From Adiantum capillus-veneris (taxonomy: Eukaryota > Streptophyta > Polypodiopsida > Polypodiales > Pteridaceae): a stretch of 64,000 bases of DNA. The DNA lies in contig CM043969.1 in the NCBI GenBank assembly GCA_014529385.2, positions 73,948,676 through 74,012,675 on the forward strand, read 5' to 3'. Under the pieces are notes generated by a model. That model saw only the letters and a list, made by a program, of their open reading frames with translations. It searched no databases and had not been told where the DNA came from. Of the stretch, positions 1-11,361 are shown one piece after another (positions within the stretch are counted from its first letter, which is position 1; the number at the start of each line of letters is the position of its first letter). A program made the position numbers and the translations under genes.

Positions 1-1117
1 TGAAAGCACCATCGGTGGGTCGGACATCTCCCATATCATAGGCTTGGATGCCTAGCTTGGTGGCCAACTCTGTGGATATGAAATTGTGAGTAAAACCAGG
101 GTCAAAGAGAATAAAAGATTTATGTTCTCTTACCTTTCCCCAAGCATGGCATAGAGGAGATTCTTTGAGGTGAGCATCCTCTTCTTGGATTTCGACCAAG
201 GTAGCTCTAGGAGGCTCATTTTGTGTATTCTTGTGGGGACAAGTGCGATAGGCATGCGCTTGCTCCCCGCACTTGAAACAACGGTTATCTTTAAGATAAT
301 GCTCTAGCTCTTCAGGAGAGAGTTTATTTTTGCCTTTATAAACTTCCTTCTCCTTAGCTTTGTTGTTGTTGGCATTGCCTTTAGGAGACTTTTGGACAGT
401 GTCCTTCCCCTTAGGCTTGTTATTACGGTCCTTGTTCTCTGTGGGCGTAAGATTTCTCTTAGCCCCTTGTTGAAAATTGATTTGTACAGCCACCATGGTA
501 TGGTGTATGACCACAGATATGGTGCGTGGCCCTTGGGAGTTGACATACTCCGCCATATCTTCAGTTAAACCCACACAAAATTATTATTTTTTATCTCCAA
601 ACAAAACTTTTCTACATATTTGTGAATAGATTTGTAGGGAGAGAGCTTTAAGCTTCACCATTTGGTGAGTACTTTGTCTTTGGCATCGGTAGCCGAAAAC
701 TGCTTCATGATGGAAGCTCTTAAATCTTTCCATGTTTGTGGAGATTCACCGTTTTTCCGTAGGCTAGACCAACATTGACTGGCAAACTTTTGAAAATGCA
801 TAGCTACATGGTGTAGCTTAGAGGACTCCATGAAGCCCTCATCTGCAAACGTTGCATTGAATTGTTGGATGAAGGCCAAGACTTTGTCCGTAGCACCAAA
901 GGTGCCATTGTAGGTAAGGAAAGAGATGTTCTTTCCTCCCTCTTTGAACTTCTTGAGCTTGAAAGACCTTTTACATGTGGCATAGGATTTCCTATGGCCT
1001 CTTCTTTTTGGTGGTTCGAAGGCTGCACCGTCACTTTCTTCAAAAGAGGAAGAATGAGGAGGATGGAAAAGAGGGTGACCTCTTTGTTGCCTTTTTCTTC
1101 CCTTGTTTTTCCTTGTC
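1..1117 (-). pseudogene. Gag / protease start of element A, broken
   Basis: Read leftwards, the sequence gives the tail of a serine-rich charged segment (RRGHRKSY), then a retrotransposon gag domain (KLKKFKEGG, FLTYNGTFGATDKVLAFIQQF). A CCHC zinc knuckle (CFKCGEQAHAYRTCP, near 245-290) follows, and then a protease start reading LFDPGFTHNFIS near 75-115. Gag is the capsid/nucleocapsid precursor; the protease is the aspartic enzyme that would process it. The reading frame changes between the two gag halves (an open run at 655-1221, then another frame), and pol is missing beyond the window edge. The protease motif has Pro where Ser or Thr is normal in D-S/T-G; B and C share this. Confidence 0.8.
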
Positions 1118-1457
1118 TGTCCCCCTTTTCCCTCTTGTGAGAGCTTTAGGTATTTAAATAATGCAATTAAACTCTCATTGGACCCCTTAGTCTTCTGGCC
1201 AATAGGAATCAGGCAAGCCATTGGGCTAATGAATGCTCATTCGACCCCTTGGGAAACTGTCCAATAGTCTTCTAGAGAGCTTAATTTCTATTGGTTCTTT
1301 TAGCAAGTGTTTTTAAATGAATTAAACTAGATTTACTCTAGCATAATTCTCATTGGTCCACCTCTATGGCCATCCAATAGGATTTGAGTGCACCTTGGCG
1401 GCAACTGGGCTAGGGAGCTAACATGTGTCCACTATGCCCTTTGTGTAAAGGGGGCTT
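1118..1457 (-). repeat. LTR fragment of the B family
   Basis: This stretch shares long near-identical blocks with both B LTRs, such as 'gtgagagctttaggta', the CCAAT-rich 'ggccaataggaatcaggcaa' and 'gggagctaacatgtgtcc'. It contains several ATTGG/CCAAT boxes on both strands. Neither LTR end is present. Confidence 0.7.
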
Positions 1458-2152
1458 GCAAAAAGGTGCATATGTGCCTATTGCTTATTGTGTAGGTCAC
1501 GCCTACCTCACACTATGTTGCTTGTTGGTGGAGCATATTGTCGCTCCCTATTAACACTCTTTTGAGCTCCAAGTCCCTATTAGTAGAGACATTTTGCTAA
1601 AAGAAGTATGTTGTTCCACCTTTTGCTACTACAGAGCCAAAAAATGCCTGAAATGCATGACAATACACCATATTGGATGTACATCTAGGCATACCCATGT
1701 CCATCTCCATACCTACCCACATTTAAAGAAAAAATTTATGGGCAAAAAAAAAATTGTGACAATTGTAATCTTCAAAGGAGACATGACCATTACAAATATA
1801 TCATTGTCGATAACATTACAAGAGAGCATACTCATTATCAACACCATTTTGTACACATGAAGACGGTGATGCAGTAATATTTAGGAAAAATTACACTCAT
1901 TACCAATATGTGTGCTCTACAGCCACATGGTCCATATGTGAAGAAGAAAATATAGTTTGAAGGAGTAGCGAGAGGCTTTCTATTGATTGCTTGCATAAAT
2001 GAGTTGAATTAGATTTCAAGACATACCCTTTCCTTTATGCTTGATGGTACTGCGGCACGAAGTGCTCAAGAGGTACTTATACTGCTGTATGATGCCCTAA
2101 TGGTGAACAATGTAACCATCATCTTCATCATGCATAGTATTGACTAAGTACT
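1458..2152. other. No gene recognised
   Basis: A+T-rich sequence without a convincing reading frame. A short open run at 1594-1860 (plus) has low-complexity His/Thr/Ile composition and no recognisable domain. It is probably decayed repeat DNA. Confidence 0.5.
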
Positions 2153-2394
2153 AAGGAAGCCTTGGTTGGTTTTAACCATAGGTGAAGCAATTAACCTTTG
2201 ATATATCCAATCTCTTATGCTAGCATCCTGAAGACAGGTGGCCTTATGCAAGACCTTTGCTTATGGTTGTGGCAAGGAAGCCGTAGGTGGTTTTAACAAT
2301 AGGTGAAGGGGCGACCTTTTTCCATATCCAATTGCTTATGCTAGCATCATGAAGACATGTGGCCTTATGCAAGACCTTCACATAGGATGAGAGA
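2153..2394. repeat. Direct tandem duplication, 121-bp unit, two copies
   Basis: Copies at 2153-2273 and 2274-2394 both begin 'aaggaagcc' and share 'ggttttaac..taggtgaag', 'tatgctagcatc' and 'gtggccttatgcaagacctt'. They differ at scattered positions, so the duplication is not recent. Confidence 0.8.
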
Positions 2395-3195
2395 ATTATC
2401 TTTGAGGGACATGGTCTTAGTCATAGGAGAGATACGGCCTCCTAGTCCTTATCACAAATCAACAAAGGCACTGGGTGTTTAAATAAGGATTGTGTATGCC
2501 ATCAAATATTTCTTGATATGTATAGTAGGTAAAGCAATTCATTATTTAGCTAGGTGAGCATAAACAAATGTATTCATGCTTCTTGATGTTTGGATTTTAA
2601 AAAACCCCTTCCATGAATTTACCTCTATCAATTATTTGTGCCCCTAATGTATAATAAATTATGTAAGGATTTAGAAAATTAATACCCGTCTGTTGAACGC
2701 ATGTGCTATCTTATATATTCCATAGTGGACACCCCAGGTAATGTACTTGAAACTCCTTGAGGAGATACTATACTTATCACATTCAAATCTGGTTTGATGT
2801 TTTAGTTCCTTCTTCTTCCTAAATTGTTGGGGACTAGACCCTTCTTCATTCTAAATCTCCTACACTAGCCTAGCGACCCTCTTTCCCTTCTACAGGCCTT
2901 TCTCCCTGAACCTATTCTAAATCTGACATTTCGTAAGTATCATCATGATTCAAAGGGTTGGGTTGCACATGCTTAGAACTTGAACTTTTATTGGAACTTA
3001 CTTCGTGGGCAAAATGACTCTTCTGCCTTATGAAACACACACATGATTTTCTCATAGGATCTTTGGGACATACATTCATCAAGGCATCATAACACATATC
3101 ACAATGCATTCTAGAATTCAAAGTTTGAACTTGTAGGATCACGAAATGTGTCTCTTGGCAAAAATGGTAGATACATGCACACTAAATTGAACGTC
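2395..3195. other. No gene recognised
   Basis: Non-coding by appearance. A 76-codon minus-strand open run at 2912-3142 contains three cysteines in MHCDMCYDALMNVC but has no recognisable family, no neighbouring exons and no visible promoter. I do not call it a gene. Confidence 0.45.
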
Positions 3196-3360
3196 AAAAT
3201 TTAAACAAATATAAACTGTTGAATCATTGATAATGCATACACACACAATCTCACTCATTCTAAATGATAGAATACCAGAATTTAGACAAACACCAAATTG
3301 TTAAATCATTATTGATAATGCATACACACACAATCTCCCTCATTCTAAACCATATAATAA
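3196..3360. repeat. Direct tandem duplication, about 81-bp unit
   Basis: The segment 'aattta.acaaa..' through 'ttgataatgcatacacacacaatctc.ctcattctaaa' occurs twice in succession (from about 3196 and about 3277) with several differences and a 3-bp length change. Confidence 0.75.
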
Positions 3361-4129
3361 CATTGCATAATCTCACACAGTAGAATGCTCTGGGAAATTG
3401 GTACAAAAAAATTCCTTCACATTCAGGGACTCCAATAAACAGTTACATCTACAAGTCATACGTTCATCTGGTTATATAAATTTTTGAATAATAATATGCC
3501 TTTACAAACCTAAGGTTCATTGAAAGCCTACTATATTCACCCTTTACACTAGGTGGTTGTTAGGGGCTCACAGTCCTAATAGGTATTAAGTACAATAGAC
3601 ATGCAGTGCATGAGAAAGAGAAGACAGTATACTGCACATTAAGTCAAAAACTGCAAAGCATGTGAATAATAAACACCATGACTAGAGAAAAAAGGTTCTA
3701 TTTCACTATGTATTCATCATCATCATCAAACTACAAACCCAAAAGAGCAGTACGACTACAAGAAGACTGCAAACTGCTCATTGGTTGCATCCAAAAATTG
3801 CTACACATCATAAGACAATTTGGGTATTTCAAAACTACCTAATCATTAGGCACTTGTGTAAACATGCCCCTAAGGTTTAAAACTAAGACCTTAGTTACAA
3901 TCCAAAGAAGATAAGTACCATGAGACATCAGGCGCTAAGACCAGGCACACGTGGTGGGAAATGTTTATCAAACATTGTGAGAACCCATTTCTTGATCAAA
4001 AATATCAACATCAACATAAACTTTAACTTTAGTTTGCTGATGCTTTCTACTTTCTCCTTTAGTTACAATTGCCTTGACATCTTTACCAAGTCCTGCATCC
4101 ACTTCAACTTCAATTACTTCCTTTGTAAC
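3361..4129. other. No gene recognised; possible flank of element E
   Basis: A+T-rich, no supported reading frame. If the extra-ORF tail at 4130-4790 ends element E, its 3' LTR would lie here, but I find no second copy in the window that would identify it. Confidence 0.4.
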
Positions 4130-4790
4130 CTACCTCGGTATTCCTTTGTAACCTACCTCAGTATTCTCCTTACTAAGTATATCCTCAACAATAATCAGTA
4201 CTAGATCTTTAACTTTATGTTGTCCACCTACATCACCTGCCTCTTCACCTACAACTTTAATTGTAGCTGCATCTTCAATTGATTGCACCTGGAATTCAAT
4301 TTTAGATTTATCAAACATTACATTATCACACTGAGCATCCAGTTGTTCAGGCTAATAATGTTTTTGTTGCTCCAACTGCTTCTACAATTCCTCATACTGT
4401 TGCTTGAATTCATCATACTTCCTCTGCACAAACAAGTTCTTCTCCTTTATTTGTTCTTTTGCAAAGATCTGATATGGCTTACTGACCACATCATACATTC
4501 TGACTTTGATTTTCTCCCAACCACCTTTCATATAGTCCCTGATTTCATCCTTCATCTTTTCCACATCACCTAAAGCCAAAAACTAGCCCTCTACATCTAG
4601 CTCTTCCTTTGACATTTCTCTAATCTTCTCTTTCACTTTTTTGCATGATATAACTCTATTCAACAGAACCTTGTTGCTTCTCTCCAAAGTAGCATCCAAA
4701 GTAGCATTCAGCCAACTTTCCCTACAAGACATTAAACCACTCATCTCTCTTCTGAGTAATTCTAGCTAAAATTTTCTATCTATATACTAC
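4130..4790 (-). pseudogene. Tail of a retroelement extra ORF (probably element E), coiled-coil rich
   Basis: Two open runs on the minus strand (4579-4382 and 4318-4130) are in the same frame, separated by stop codons. The reading continues rightwards to about 4790 with one more stop. The protein is highly charged and heptad-like (for example ALGDVEKMKDEIRDYMKGGW and LFVQRKYDEFKQQYEEL), with an acidic C-terminal part. No known domain is recognised. Its orientation and its position on the far side of D suggest it is the C-terminal half of the E extra ORF whose N-terminal half lies at 13880-14740. That link is inference from position and style, not a sequence match. Confidence 0.45.
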
Positions 4791-5421
4791 CAATTGCGTA
4801 TATGGGGCTAACTCCTTTTACATTAGCTCCTGGATTTTAGTCAACTTATAGAAGGCGAGGACAGTTCCCAGCTGGCGGGAATTGCCCCTTAGAAGGCTGA
4901 CCAGCGGGAACAGCTACACCAACAGTAATTACAACAGTTACTACAATAACTTTGTAAGCCTATAAATAGGACCCGCTACAATGTCTCTGGTGCTTTTGGC
5001 TTTCGAGAGTTCTTTTAACTTTTGGCTTACAAGTCTTGCTTCTAGATTTCTAGCTTCATAAGCTTTTGGCTTTCAACTCTGTAATCACTTACTCCTGTAA
5101 TCAATCCTTAGATTTCATTTGAGCTTAAGCCTGTTGTACACTGAACTAACTCTCTTTGTACTACTGATCTGAATCTATAATACCATTTCAAGTCTTCCAG
5201 TTTGTGTCTTCCATTTTAATACATTATTCCCTTCAATCTAGTACTTACTTCTAGTCATCACTAATTAAACCGCCTAGATAGTCAATAGCTCTGAATTCTA
5301 ACACTGGAATAGCTGTCTAAAGAGACCATCTCCCATTCCATTTTGGCAATCATGGTGGCTAGAGCTAATTGCTCTTAGACTAGCAAGCTCTGTCTCCCAG
5401 TTAGTATTCTTAGCTACAAGC
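4790..5421 (+). repeat. Probable 5' LTR and leader of element D
   Basis: Non-coding sequence just before gag with a clear TATA box (4961-4970) and pyrimidine-rich, repetitive text downstream (several 'cttttggctt' copies at 4994-5070). This fits an LTR promoter, R and U5. No matching 3' copy exists in the window, so the LTR assignment rests on position and promoter only. No tRNA-Met primer site is evident. Confidence 0.45.
4961..4970 (+). promoter_or_regulatory. TATA box in the D leader
   Basis: TATAAATAGG is a consensus plant TATA box, about 460 bases before the gag frame. It is the likely promoter for the genomic transcript of D. Confidence 0.55.
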
Positions 5422-6351
5422 ATGCTACCCACAGTCAGTTGTGGTCAAAAATTGTCAATCCGATTGCGCACTGATTCCACAAAAGTCGACCCTATTCCAG
5501 AAGTGTCAGAAAGAGATTCTAATACTAAGAGGGACCCCGAAAGTGAGACTCAGACTTGGGAGGAGCAGAGTAATGCTAAAGAGGCCAGAGACTCTCAACA
5601 TTCTAGTCACTCAAGGAGGAGAAGGGCTGAGCATGAGGAACATAAAACCAAGACTCAAGGTTCTCGGTCCACACACAAGACAGTTGAGGCCAAGGGTAGC
5701 AAAGGCAGTCGTCATAGTACAAGCAAGAAGTCCAAGGAAGAGACTGAGACTGAAAATGAAAAGGAAGGTCACTGGGATGCCGACACTGATCATTACAGGA
5801 AGTCATCTAGACGCAATCAGGCTACCAGAACTAGAGGAACCAAAGATGATTCAGACATACATGATTACACTACTTCCTTAAAGATCTCTTTTCCAGTTTT
5901 CAAAGGAGGAAAAAAAGATGATCCTGATGTCCACATTCAAGCCTTTGAGCAATATGCCAAATTAAAGCATATTGATGAAGATGATTGGGGAGAATATTTT
6001 TCTCAAACACTGAAGGATGCGGAAAGAAAATGGTACTACCACTATCTAGCTTGCCAACTCAAGTCTTACAATAAACTGATCAAGGGTTTTAGAGTTGAGT
6101 ACTTAGACAACAGAGGTGATGAAGACATTCTTTGTGAACTGGACAAGATCAAGCAAGAAAAATTGGCTGTGAGAAGCTATGTGAATAAGATCAAAGAGTT
6201 GACCTGGAAGTTGCAAGAACCACCTTCAAAAAAAAGACTGCGTGCATGGTTTTTGAATGGATTTTTCAGCAAGAAGTTGAGAGAGCAAGAGGTACCTACA
6301 CCTATGAAGAAGTTTAATGACTTGGTGCAGAGATCTTTGAAGCTTCAGTAG
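5422..6351 (+). pseudogene. Gag of element D, capsid part
   Basis: A 309-codon open frame. The first ~150 residues are a very hydrophilic Lys/Arg/Glu/Ser-rich region (SHSRRRRAEHEEHKTK, SKKSKEETETENEKEG). Residues ~155-300 form a retrotransposon gag domain (FPVFKGGKKDDPDVHIQAFE, WYYHYLACQLKSYNKLIKGF, LKLQ end). Gag would form the particle that packages element RNA. The frame ends with TAG after LKLQ but continues in sense afterwards (QAKKEQ, Ser-rich), so the stop is probably a mutated CAG codon. The real start is uncertain; the first Met at 5422 is used. Confidence 0.75.
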
Positions 6352-7740
6352 CAAGCCAAGAAGGAGCAAAGCGATAAAAAGCGGAGGTCTAGCAGTAGCA
6401 GCTCTTCTACGGAGAATTACAACTCCGGTGAGACTTCCAACAGTTATGATAGTAATTCATACAAAAAAGAGCAAAGACAAGGCTAAGAAAGGGTCTTGGT
6501 TCCAAAAAAACAACGAAATGGCTAGGCAGATTGCTAAAATCAACCAGACCATACAACCAGTCAGGAAGATGGAAACTGGTGCTCCAAATGCAAATCCAGA
6601 GATCATGTTTCCAACAAATTTGCACAATGCACGTACTGCAAAGTGTATGGCCATCTGTGGAATAACTGTGGTATTCAAATTCATCATTTCAAGAGAGGTA
6701 AGGATCTGTCTCTAATTGCATTTGCAAATGCCAAATCAACTAAGGTAAATACGACCAGTGGACCTAAAGAGGAAAATTCAAGTACCAGTTGGACTGGTAC
6801 TGGGCGCGACATATACCAAGGGGGTACTAGCTGAGGTCGAGAGGTAGAGTCTTAACTGCTATACTTGTGGGAAATATGGGCACTTTGCAACTCAGTGTCC
6901 AAAAGCACCCAATACTGCGGCTACTGAGGCAAAAGTGTCAGAACCAGTTCTAGTACGGGCAATCACTTGCAGTAAAGGGGTGATTATTGAAGAACTTCCA
7001 AATGAGCCTGTAAAACCAGTCATTCATGAAATCAGTAAAATGGACTCAGCACAGAGAAGTCTAGAAGGCTAAGGGCAAGGAGAAGGTAGTCAATGAATGG
7101 CAAGAGCAACGAGAATTGCCAGCTAAGAAGCTACCATAGCAGCCACAGCCCAGTCTTTTGAGAAAAGGCAGCTAGATCAATCAAGATCTGGAATCTCAGA
7201 GACCATGCTTGCTGCAGTGCAAGGACTGGTAGATGATCTAGGGCAGGTCAAATCAAATTTAACTGCAATAGAAAACACTGAACTGGGGAAAGCACATTGT
7301 CTTTCTGAGTGTCAGTCAAGGATCAGTACAGACACCAGAACAGAGGATTGGTGATATGAAGATAGTCCTGATTCCTTAAGTTCTCATGATAATTTAGACC
7401 AAGAGAGAGAAGAGATCTATGTCAAAATCTGTGAACGAATTCAAAAATTGACATTCAAATTAAATGATATCATGAAGACTTTGCCTGAAGCAGCAAAGAG
7501 CGGAGAAAAGCTGAAGCGGATTCCAGAGCAATTGATTTGTTGACTGTCAAAGATGATGAGGTGCCAGTAATCCAGGTGGATTACAAGGTCAGGAAACAAT
7601 GGGAGCCGATATCTAGTGTTATACTGTATGGTGGGGCATGTGTAAATATTTTGGGGACGACTTGAGGAACTTTGCCAAAAATGTGGGGTTAAGAAGATTG
7701 AACGAATGCTTGTAGCCATGAACATTTTTTCGTAGCTGAA
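6352..7740 (+). pseudogene. Nucleocapsid zinc knuckles and protease of element D
   Basis: After a Ser-rich linker, the reading shifts frame near 6440. Cysteine clusters near 6570-6665 (CSKCKSRDH, CTYCKVYGHLWNNC) are followed by a CCHC knuckle near 6855-6910 (CYTCGKYGHFATQC). The protease region is near 7555-7670: VDYKVRKQWEPISS, then LYGGACVNIL, where the catalytic Asp of the usual L-D-G-G/S motif is Tyr. Several stops (mostly TAG) and frame changes occur. The enzyme cannot be active. Confidence 0.65.
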
Positions 7741-9100
7741 ATCAATTTGAATACAGTGTTATCCAACAAGGCTCAAGCTGAGAAACAAAGAAAGCAGTTT
7801 CCAAATCAGTTCGTTGAACTAAATCCTGGAGAGAGACTAGTTCATTTGACTAGACGGCCAGAGGAACCATCTAACACCAAAGAGGGATATTCATATTTTA
7901 GTACACCAGTGCACATTGAAGAGGTCACTAGAGTTTAGAATGAGAATCAAAAACTAGCAGATTCATCCTGGGATTATGTTACACAATCAATCAAAAGAAA
8001 GGGAGGTGGCCCGAATTGGCTGCTTCCTGATGATGAAGAGATTGAAGAGTGGAATTTGGGTTCTGAAGAAAGTCCTCGATTAATCAAGGTGAATAAGCAT
8101 CTGAACCCAAAAATGAAGGAAAAAGCCAAACTTATGTAGAAGAAATACAAAGATGTATTTGCATGGGAACATATTGATTTGAAAGGTGTAGATCTAGAGG
8201 TTTGCCAGCACAGAATACCTCTGAAGACAGAAGCCATACCAGTACATCTGCAAAGGTACATAATGAATTTGAACTATGCTAAGAAGGTGAAAGAGGAAAT
8301 TGACAACCTTTTGAAAGCCGGATTCATTGTAGAAGTTGCCCAATAGTGATTGGCTATTCCCTATAGTGGTCGTACCAAAGAAGAATGGGAAACTCAGAGT
8401 TTGTGTGGACTATCAAAAATTGAATGCTCAAACTATCAAAGATCCTTTTCCACTATGCTTCACCGATATGCTTCTTGATGAGATTGCAGGCCATGATATG
8501 TATAGTTTTATGGCTATAATAGTTACAACCAATTAAAGATTTCTTCTAAAGATAGGACAAAACCCACTTTTATTACTGAATGGGGTGCATTCATGTATTC
8601 AGTCATGCCATTTGGTATCTGCAATGCTCCAGCAACATTCCAACGTTGCATGACGGAGATATTCAGTGAATCTTTGCAAAAATTTCTATCTATATTTGTG
8701 GATGAATTCATTGTATTCTCAATCGAGGAGAAACATCTATTGTTTTTGGAAATGGCTTTTAGCGATATAAGGAAAAGAGAATCTACTTGAATCCATTCAA
8801 GTCTGTCTTTCTGGTCTAGAAGGGACAATTATTGGGGCATGTAGTGTTAAGAAATGGCATAGAGATGGCTGATAAAGTCCAGTGTGTCCAACATGCGAAG
8901 GCACCCAGCACAGTGTCTGAATTGAGTTCATTCTTGGGGTATATAAATTTTGACAGAAGATTTGTTTACATGTTTTCTACAAAGGCATTACCTCTATATG
9001 AACTTACTAAGAAAAACAGTAAGTTCATCTGGACTTTTGAATGTGAAGAAAGCTTTCAATGTCTTAAAAATGCCATTATCAGTAAGTTAGTACTCTGACA
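7741..9100 (+). pseudogene. Reverse transcriptase of element D, broken
   Basis: Recognised pieces are a linker at 7747-7938, RT fingers at 8336-8536 (FPIVVVPKKNGKLRVCVDYQ, LNAQTIKDPFPL), RT palm at 8593-8790 (MPFGICNAPATFQR, then FVDE) and the thumb/connection at 8832-9098 (FLGYINFDRRFVYMF). The catalytic motif, normally Y/F-x-D-D, reads F-V-D-E, so one metal-binding Asp is lost. Stops and frame changes separate the pieces. RT copies the element RNA into cDNA in the cytoplasmic particle; this copy is dead. Confidence 0.8.
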
Positions 9101-9640
9101 ACCAGACTGGAATGCTATATTCCATGTGCATGTCGATGCTTCAGGGTTTGCAATGGGGGCAATGATGGTTCAACCAGATGGAAGGATGGATTATCCAATT
9201 TATTTTGTCAAAGATTCAGTCTAGCTAAACAAGGATATACTACCATAGAGATAAAAGCACTGGGTATGGTTTTTTAGCGCCACCAAGTTTCGGCATTACT
9301 TATTGGGCAAATTATTTCACTTTTATGTGGATCATCATGCACTACTATTTTTTATCAACAAAGTTATTATCCAAGGAAGATTAATCAGATGGATGATGTT
9401 CTTGGTGGAGTTTGAGTTTTGCATATTCCACAAGCCTGGTAAATCTCATTGTGGTACTAATTTTCTTTCCGGAAGTACTAAATGCTACTATGAAATATCC
9501 TTGAGGAATGAGCCAGTAGATGCAGAGATGTTTCAGGTGACAACTAAGGAAAATTCATATCCTGAATGGTATGATGTATATCAATTCCTTTCAAGAGGAG
9601 GATTCCAGATAATTAGACTCAAGATCAAAAGAAAGCTCTA
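9101..9640 (+). pseudogene. RNase H of element D
   Basis: Begins VDASGFAMGAMM (first catalytic Asp present, about 9133), and ends with FYVDHHALLFFINK and FEFCIFHKPGKSHCGTNFLS at 9303-9480. The middle is broken by stops, and the usual K-E-L segment is hard to read. RNase H removes the RNA strand during cDNA synthesis. Confidence 0.7.
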
Positions 9641-9779
9641 ATCATTAAGAGTCTGAAGTTCACCACAAAAAGAGGATTGCTTTACACATTGGGCATAGAT
9701 GGTGTTCTTCGAAGGTGTGTGTCAGTGGAAGGGAGGATGCAAGTCATCTTTGAATCACACGATGAGATTCTGGAGGACA

Positions 9780-10934
9780 CTTCTCCACTGATATCACTTA
9801 TAAGAATATTGTGCAAGATGGATTATGGTGGTAAACCCTGATATCAAATGTTCGTAGTTTCTGCAAGACTTGTGATATATATCGGAGAATGGGTAGACCA
9901 ACAACAGCTGATATGACTCCACTTACTCCAGTACAACCACTAGGAGTATTCATGAAATGGGGTCTGGACTTCATGGGAACGTTCAAAAAGGTCACTCCAA
10001 GGAATAACCGGTACATCTTGATGGCTACCTATTACGTCACTAAATGGGTAGAGGCCAAGGCTCTTCCAGATAATACTGCAAAGTCCACTACTTTTTTTTT
10101 GTTTGAAAACATTATCTGTCGGCTATGAATGCCCCATTGAAATTGTGTCTGATCAAGGGACACATTTCATTAATGACACAATGGAAATTTTGATGGAGAT
10201 GCCCTCAGTTAAGCACAAAAAACTGACTCTGTATTATCCCAGGTTAAATGGTCAGATAGAGAGCAATAATTAAACCATCAAGAACATTCTGACCAAGATT
10301 GTTTAGAAGGAGCCACACCATTGGTATATCAAGTTCCAAACTGCTCTATGGGCCTACAAAACAGCTTATAAAGTCACCACTAGAATGACACCTTTCACAA
10401 TGGTGTATGGTACTGAAGTTGTAGTACCTATTGAATTTGTAATTCCCAGCCTCAAAATGGTAGTTGAATATGGATTAGATTTTAATCATAATCTCAAACA
10501 AAGACTAGAGGAATTATTGCAGTTGGATGAGTTAAGACAAAGAGCCATGCTGGAACAGGAGATTGTTCAGCAACACAGAAAGCACTGGCATGATAGAAGG
10601 ATAAAGGTTAGGAAGTTTTAGAAAGGCAACTTAGTTTTGATATATTAGTCCAAAACTGGGCCCTAAGAAACCGAATTTGAAGATAGCTTGGGCTGGTCCA
10701 TTTGAAGTTGATTGGGTATTTTCAAATGGCACAGTGAGGCTAAAAGACTTATCTGGACTACTGCTACCAAGTGTTTATAATGGGGCCAAGATCAAGTTAT
10801 ATTATTCTAATGACAAGAAGACCTCTAGAGGTGATGATACTGGTATTCCAGGTACTGATGACCTGGGATTGTCAAATTCGGCTATTCTAAATCTTTTCCA
10901 TATCAATCCAATATCAGAACCACAAAAGTCTTAG
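9780..10934 (+). pseudogene. Integrase of element D, broken
   Basis: Zinc-binding N-terminal remnants near 9780-9880 (CKTCDIYRRMGRP) lead into the catalytic core at 9889-10128 (WGLDFMGTFKKV, YVTKWVEAKALPDNTAKS). The next core part (10130-10290) needs a frame change (SDQGTHFIND-like text at 10150). The C-terminal part at 10385-10621 (MTPFTMVYGTEVVVPIEF) and 10677-10934 (WAGPFEVDWVF) is the strand-rich tail. There is no chromodomain. Multiple stops, one being TAG in place of a codon before KGNLVL. Confidence 0.75.
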
Positions 10935-11361
10935 TATAACAAACCAGTAACAGAACAAATAGAGTTTTAGAATCAATACCAATTTCTATGGGGAAAAGGG
11001 CCAACTGGAATAAATGTGGTAATCATTAAGGTGATTATTGAGCAGCATGGCCAATGCATGTGTGCCACGTCGCCATCGGTGCACATAACTCTAGGAACGA
11101 TAAGTAGTGGAGCTTTTATGATGCATACACGTATAATAGTGAGGCATGTGGGCACTCTTCCTCACAAGTCTCTTGCGTGATGACTACCTGTTGTCACGCA
11201 CTTGCCATCACCAAGCTCCAAGAACTCTTTGCTCCATCCACAAACCTCCTTGTCAACAGCTTCCGCTTGTCACTATCCGACACTACTTTATACACCTCAC
11301 TGCGGTTTAGCATACACAAGTAAGTCTTCTTCCTCTACATATTTGCCATTCATTGCAGAGT
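10935..11361 (+). other. Spacer between integrase and third ORF of D
   Basis: About 430 bases without a supported frame; no splice acceptor or promoter can be named with confidence. A spacer here is expected if the third ORF is expressed from a spliced or separate RNA. Confidence 0.4.

Larger units (their letters stand above)
1..1457 (-). mobile_element. Element A: truncated Ty3/gypsy fragment (gag-protease joined to LTR piece)
   Basis: A minus-strand gypsy fragment that runs off the left edge. Its coding part (1-1117) matches the gag and start of protease of elements B and C further right. It is joined directly to sequence (1118-1457) that matches an internal part of the B LTRs near 35227-35545 and 52210-52530. 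In an intact element a leader and primer-binding site would separate LTR from gag, so this is a deletion or recombination product. Similarity to the LTR stops near 1457, just after the shared stretch around 'ccctttgtgtaaag'. Confidence 0.75.

Noticed and set aside
2912..3142. 76-codon minus-strand frame with several Cys and His
   Set aside because: No recognisable zinc-finger spacing, no family, no neighbouring exons; too short to support.
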